From positions 620,001 to 684,000 of the forward strand of contig CAWJWD010000001.1 of the NCBI GenBank assembly GCA_963846505.1: DNA of 64,000 bases, written 5' to 3'. The position numbers and the translations under genes were made by a program. Within the stretch, counting starts at the first letter, position 1; each line of letters opens with the position of its first letter. The notes under the pieces are model-generated. The model did not search any database. It was not told the origin of the DNA and was given only the letters and a program-made list of their open reading frames with translations. Below, piece by piece: positions 61,034 through 64,000 of the stretch. Source of the DNA: JACVRW01 sp963846505. GTDB lineage: Bacteria > Actinomycetota > Thermoleophilia > Solirubrobacterales > Thermoleophilaceae.

Positions 61034-62137
61034 GTGGCTCATCCAGCCGATGCGCTGCCGCTCGGTTGGCGGCAATGGGCGGCGCTGCTGCGGGCGATGG
61101 CCTGGGAGCTCGGGTGGGGGTTGCGCGCGGTCTCCGCTGAGCTCGCCAGGTGGCGCGAGCGAGCGACCGCGATCCCCGACCTTCGCCTCCGGGCGGATGC
61201 GCTGCACGCGCTCGACGCCAAGCGCGGCCACACGGACGGCGCCGCTCTCTTCTGGACGCTGCCCCCACGCCGAGACGAGCGTCTGCTGCGCTTGCTGGTC
61301 ACCTACGAGGTCATCTACGACTACCTCGACAACGTCAGCGAGCGAGGGGCGAGCGAGGGCGTTCGAGACGGTCGCCAGCTGTTCTCCGCCCTCGCCGACG
61401 CGCTCGACCCGGAGCGCCCGCGCCGTGACCCGTACCGGGACCATCCGTGGCGCGACGACGGTGGGTACCTGGATGCGCTGATCGAGGCGTGCCGCGCGGG
61501 CTGCCGCCACCTTCCTGCGTTCGAGGTCGTGCGTCCCTTCCTGGAGCTCGAGACGTCGCACGCACCCGTGTTGGCGCTCAACCACGAGTTGGACGCCGCC
61601 CGCCGGAACACCGCGTTGCGGACGTGGGCAGGGGCGGAGCTTCCCGATCGAGACGGCCTGCGCTGGTACGAGCGCACGGCAGCCGCGAGCCAGTCCGTCG
61701 TCGTCTTCGCGCTGCTGGCGCTCGCCGCCGACCCCGACGTCACCGCCGCAGACGCCGCGGCGACCTATCGCGCCTACTTTCCCTGGTTCGCCTACGCCGT
61801 CACGATGTTGGACAGCTTCGTCGATCAGGCCGAGGATGCCCGCGAGGGCGCACACAGCTACGTCGCCCACTATCCGCACCCGGAGCTCGTCGTCGAGCGC
61901 CTGCGCGAGAGCGTCGAGCACGCCGCCCGGCGCCAGCTCTCCCTTCCGTACGGCGAACGCCACACCGTCCTGCTCGGCTGCATGATCGCGATGTACCTCA
62001 GCAAGGACAGCGCCCGGACCCTGGGCCTCCGCGACTCGAGCGAGCGCGTCGCCCAGGCGGGCGGCTCGCTGACGGCGTTGCTGCTTCCGATCTTGCGGCT
62101 ATGGCGGATCTGCAACGCTCAGACCGACCGGACGTAG
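61034..62137 (+). CDS. DUF2600 family (YtpB-like terpene cyclase) protein
   Basis: This 367-residue helical protein has the DUF2600 acidic motifs: YEVIYDYLDNVSERG (about 94-108), and MLDSFVDQAEDAREGAHSY (about 257-275). The Bacillus subtilis relative YtpB makes tetraprenyl-beta-curcumene from a C35 polyprenyl diphosphate, with aspartates binding magnesium. The product here is unknown. GGAGGG precedes the GTG by seven bases. It follows the ABC exporter by 46 bases and may share its transcript, which raises the possibility of terpenoid export. Confidence 0.8.
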   Translation: MAHPADALPLGWRQWAALLRAMAWELGWGLRAVSAELARWRERATAIPDLRLRADALHALDAKRGHTDGAALFWTLPPRRDERLLRLLVTYEVIYDYLDNVSERGASEGVRDGRQLFSALADALDPERPRRDPYRDHPWRDDGGYLDALIEACRAGCRHLPAFEVVRPFLELETSHAPVLALNHELDAARRNTALRTWAGAELPDRDGLRWYERTAAASQSVVVFALLALAADPDVTAADAAATYRAYFPWFAYAVTMLDSFVDQAEDAREGAHSYVAHYPHPELVVERLRESVEHAARRQLSLPYGERHTVLLGCMIAMYLSKDSARTLGLRDSSERVAQAGGSLTALLLPILRLWRICNAQTDRT

Positions 62138-62144
62138 AGCTTGC

Positions 62145-62178
62145 TTAGTGCTTGGTACCAAGCACTAACTAGTTAGTG
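62145..62178. promoter_or_regulatory. Two overlapping perfect palindromes (operator candidate)
   Basis: A perfect 24-bp palindrome (62145-62168; arms begin TTAGTGCTTGGT) shares its last six bases with a perfect 16-bp palindrome (62163-62178, CACTAACTAGTTAGTG). The result is three TTAGTG half-sites in alternating orientation. They lie just upstream of the -35 element of the next promoter. Confidence 0.6.
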
Positions 62179-62186
62179 GTCGGTGG

Positions 62187-62215
62187 TTGAACGGTCTGAG
62201 GTTGTCACCTAGCGT
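62187..62215 (+). promoter_or_regulatory. Promoter of the tandem winged-helix operon
   Basis: TTGAAC (62187-62192) and TAGCGT (62210-62215) are separated by 17 bases. The ATG at 62225 is nine bases beyond the -10 box, giving a leader of at most a few bases. Confidence 0.55.
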
Positions 62216-62224
62216 GGGCTGACG

Positions 62225-62527
62225 ATGATCGGAGTCGAGGTCGACGGGCGCCAGCGAGCCACCCTGGCGGCGCTGTTGGGAACCACCGAGACGCTCGCGA
62301 CGGCCAGACATGAGCTGATCGTGGCGCTGGTCGCCGACCCAGCGCGCCTCGAGGGTGTCCCGGACAGCCAACTGCTCGCCGTCTCTAACGCCGCCTACGC
62401 GCTCGACGCCGCGATCATCGCGGCGCTGCAGGGGATCTCGAGCGAAGCGGCTGCAATGACCGAGCTGGTCGCGGAGTTCGCGCGCAACGGCGTCGACGGT
62501 CGGCTGAGCGAGGAGAGGGGCGGATGA
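62225..62527 (+). CDS. Small helical protein preceding the tandem winged-helix regulator
   Basis: This 100-residue, mostly helical and alanine/leucine-rich protein (LAALLGTTETLATARHELIV, ALDAAIIAALQGISSEAAAM) has no recognised family. Its stop overlaps the regulator ATG as ATGA, so the two are made together. It could be a partner or sensor for the regulator. The start is supported by the promoter spacing. Confidence 0.6.
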   Translation: MIGVEVDGRQRATLAALLGTTETLATARHELIVALVADPARLEGVPDSQLLAVSNAAYALDAAIIAALQGISSEAAAMTELVAEFARNGVDGRLSEERGG

Positions 62528-63090
62528 GCGAGCGAAGCGCCGTCACCGACGCGCGCGCGCTCGCGCACCCGCTACGCGTGAGCATCGTGCTCACGATGGC
62601 CGAGCGCGGAAACGAGATCAGCCCGCTCGAGATCGCAGAGGAACTCGGCCAGGGCCTTGGCGTGGTCGCCTACCACGTCCGCTACCTGCACAAGCTCGGA
62701 ACGATCGAGCTGGCGCGCACGCAAGCTGTGCGGGGGGCCTATCAGAGCTTCTACATCTTGGCCTCGGACGGCACGAGCGTGCTCGACCAGGCGCAGGGCA
62801 CGACCGCCAAGCACGACCTCGCCACGCTCGGGCGAGCGCTGATGAACCCGCTGCGCATGCGCATCCTGCGGGAACTGGCCGACGCAGACGACGACCTCAG
62901 CCCGCGCCAGCTGTCCGAGCGTCTCGGCAAGCCGCTGGGCACCGTCGCCTACCACACTCGCTACCTGCACAAGCTCGACTACATCGAGCTCGCTCGCACG
63001 GAGCCGGTCCGGGGCGCCTTGGCCCACTACTACAGGCTGTCGCAGGCGATGCGCGAGTTCGTGCCGATCGCAGAGCACATCGCCGCCTAG
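62524..63090 (+). CDS. Tandem duplicated winged-helix (ArsR-like) regulator
   Basis: This 188-residue protein consists of two homologous winged helices: ALAHPLRVSIVLTMAERG to SFYILAS (about 12-80) and ALMNPLRMRILRELADAD to HYYRLSQ (about 105-175). Both contain the near-identical core G.VAYH.RYLHKL..IELART..VRGA. Classical ArsR proteins dimerise; here the dimer appears built into one chain. No metal-binding residues are obvious. It is coupled to the small gene ahead and preceded by large palindromes that may be its operator. Confidence 0.8.
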   Translation: MSERSAVTDARALAHPLRVSIVLTMAERGNEISPLEIAEELGQGLGVVAYHVRYLHKLGTIELARTQAVRGAYQSFYILASDGTSVLDQAQGTTAKHDLATLGRALMNPLRMRILRELADADDDLSPRQLSERLGKPLGTVAYHTRYLHKLDYIELARTEPVRGALAHYYRLSQAMREFVPIAEHIAA

Positions 63091-63102
63091 CGGAGGCGGC
63101 CG

Positions 63103-64000
63103 CTACCCCTCGACGAGCTGGCGCGCCAAGTAGTCGTCGCGCCCCCGCACGCCTGGCGGGCAGAGGAAGTAGCCGCCGCCGAAGGCGACCATGTACTCGT
63201 CGAGGTCCTGCCCCTGCGTCCGGGTCTTGACCGTCTCGAACTGCTTCTTGACGTCTCGGTTGAAGGCCATGAAGACCGCACCGGAGTCGAGCAGGCCGTA
63301 GTCGTCGAAGCCGTTGTTGTAGATGAACGGCCGGCGCAGGAAGCGGCGCTGCTCGTCGCCCGGGCCGCGCGGGTTGGCCATGCGGATGTGGGCGTCGACC
63401 GGGGTGCGCTTGTCGAGCGTCGGCGTCTCGGCCTCCTCGCGACCGCCGATCGGCGCGGCCGAGACCTTCTCGCGGCCGATCGAGTCCTCCTGGGCCGTGC
63501 GGGTGAGCCGGTCCCAGCGTTCGATCTTCAAGCGGATCAGGCGTAGCGCGAGGTACGAGCCGCCACGAGCCCAGGCCGGCGCCTCAGCGCCGGTGAAGAT
63601 CAGTTCCTCGCGCGTGGTGGGGATGTTCTGGGAGCCGTCCTTGAAGCCGAGCAGGCCACGCGCGTCCGCCACGCCGGCCTTGCGCTGGGTCGACCCCTTG
63701 TCCGCCTCGAAGCGCTGGAAGCAGGGCTGTGCCCAGCGTCCCTCGAGCCGTCCCTTGGTGCGCCGCATCACGTCCCGCAGCGCGTGGTGGGTGACCATCA
63801 TGTGGTCCGACTGCACGACCAGCAGCAGGTCGCCGTGGCAGTGCTCGGGCGAGAGGTTGTCGCCGCCGAACGACGGCATCTTGGTCAGCGGCTCCGGGCG
63901 CTTGCGCTCGAGGCCGAAGCGCGAGTCGAACAGCGACGCACCAAGGCCGAGCGTGATCGTCAGCCGCCCCTCGTTGCGCTTGTCGAAGCCGAGCTCGCCG
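63103..64000 (-). CDS. DyP-type heme peroxidase (C-terminal part)
   Basis: The 5' end lies beyond the window; 299 codons are present. The DyP signature GFKDGSQNIP (Asp as acid-base residue) is seen, with the heme-ligand histidine in TPVDAHIRMANP and the arginine/phenylalanine region LRRPFIYNNGFD. The C-terminus GGGYFLCPPGVRGRDDYLAR fits the EfeB/class A group, which is exported by Tat and works with EfeUO in iron uptake. Whether efeU and efeO follow cannot be seen. Confidence 0.88.
   Translation of the reverse strand, partial: GELGFDKRNEGRLTITLGLGASLFDSRFGLERKRPEPLTKMPSFGGDNLSPEHCHGDLLLVVQSDHMMVTHHALRDVMRRTKGRLEGRWAQPCFQRFEADKGSTQRKAGVADARGLLGFKDGSQNIPTTREELIFTGAEAPAWARGGSYLALRLIRLKIERWDRLTRTAQEDSIGREKVSAAPIGGREEAETPTLDKRTPVDAHIRMANPRGPGDEQRRFLRRPFIYNNGFDDYGLLDSGAVFMAFNRDVKKQFETVKTRTQGQDLDEYMVAFGGGYFLCPPGVRGRDDYLARQLVEG

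Noticed and set aside
62145..62178. Large palindromes as a transcription terminator of the DUF2600 gene
   Set aside because: The repeats are A/T-rich at their ends, perfect DNA palindromes with no loop, and abut a good promoter, so an operator is more likely.

Overview
The window is about 70% G+C and densely packed with genes. It reads as the chromosome of an actinobacterium of the class Thermoleophilia, probably Solirubrobacterales. That placement is inference. It rests on base composition, on frequent GTG starts, on at least fourteen apparently leaderless promoters (a -10 box of the TASCGT/CAYGAT kind followed 6-8 bases later by ATG or GTG), and on the protein repertoire (NSVG-repeat secreted proteins, HtaA, DUF6325/SHOCT, DUF899-SRPBCC, tandem winged-helix regulators). 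I see no rRNA, tRNA or CRISPR array.

Layout. 0-3.7 kb: end of a VOC protein, an M28 peptidase, a secreted repeat protein, a SpoIIAA-like protein and a membrane protein. 3.8-11.1 kb: a sulfur-related stretch with an internally deleted sulfatase relic, a GAP-family membrane protein, a SulP anion transporter, a DUF11 surface protein and an intact type I sulfatase. 11.2-13 kb: small accessory genes (a winged-helix-like cassette found again at 46.5 kb, DUF3800, DUF2188). 13-16.3 kb: a choice-of-anchor protein and a HupE-type membrane protein divergent from a histidine-rich ArsR regulator. 16.4-21.5 kb: a probable iron/heme locus with two neocarzinostatin-like secreted paralogues behind IdeR/DtxR-like boxes, then a large HtaA heme-binding protein. 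21.5-29.9 kb: a second SulP transporter and an operon running HAD phosphatase, formylglycine-generating enzyme (FGE), DUF6325, SHOCT, cyclase-AAA-LuxR regulator. The FGE would mature the sulfatase at 8.8 kb. 29.9-41.8 kb: a CNNM/CBS protein, DUF202, a CHASE3 kinase / Rcp1-like regulator / PP2C phosphatase set, asparaginase, an RTX-repeat protein, and an OmpR-type two-component system next to HtrA. 42-44.3 kb: an ArsR-DUF899-small membrane protein-SRPBCC operon chained by ATGA overlaps. 44.4-46.4 kb: two orphan genes of visibly lower G+C. 46.5-51.5 kb: mixed metabolic genes, an MFS transporter and a large secreted protein. 51.6-54.9 kb: a two-gene RecQ helicase-phosphoribosyltransferase plus DprA-like operon, a candidate defence or DNA-uptake module. 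54.9-63 kb: glutamate decarboxylase, a PadR-controlled ABC exporter with an FtsX/MacB-like permease and a DUF2600 terpene-cyclase-like protein, then a tandem winged-helix regulator preceded by large palindromes. The window closes inside a DyP-type peroxidase.

A technical point affects reading: six genes carry single-base indels (about ten in all) between 32 and 49 kb. Coding sense resumes immediately in another frame each time, so sequencing or assembly errors are more likely than true pseudogenes. The best candidates for new biology are the iron-box neocarzinostatin-like pair, in which 17 of 19 mature-region arginines are AGA in an otherwise CGN genome; the duplicated small-gene cassette with conserved 5' and 3' hairpins; the RecQ-PRTase/DprA pair; and the palindrome-controlled tandem winged-helix regulator.
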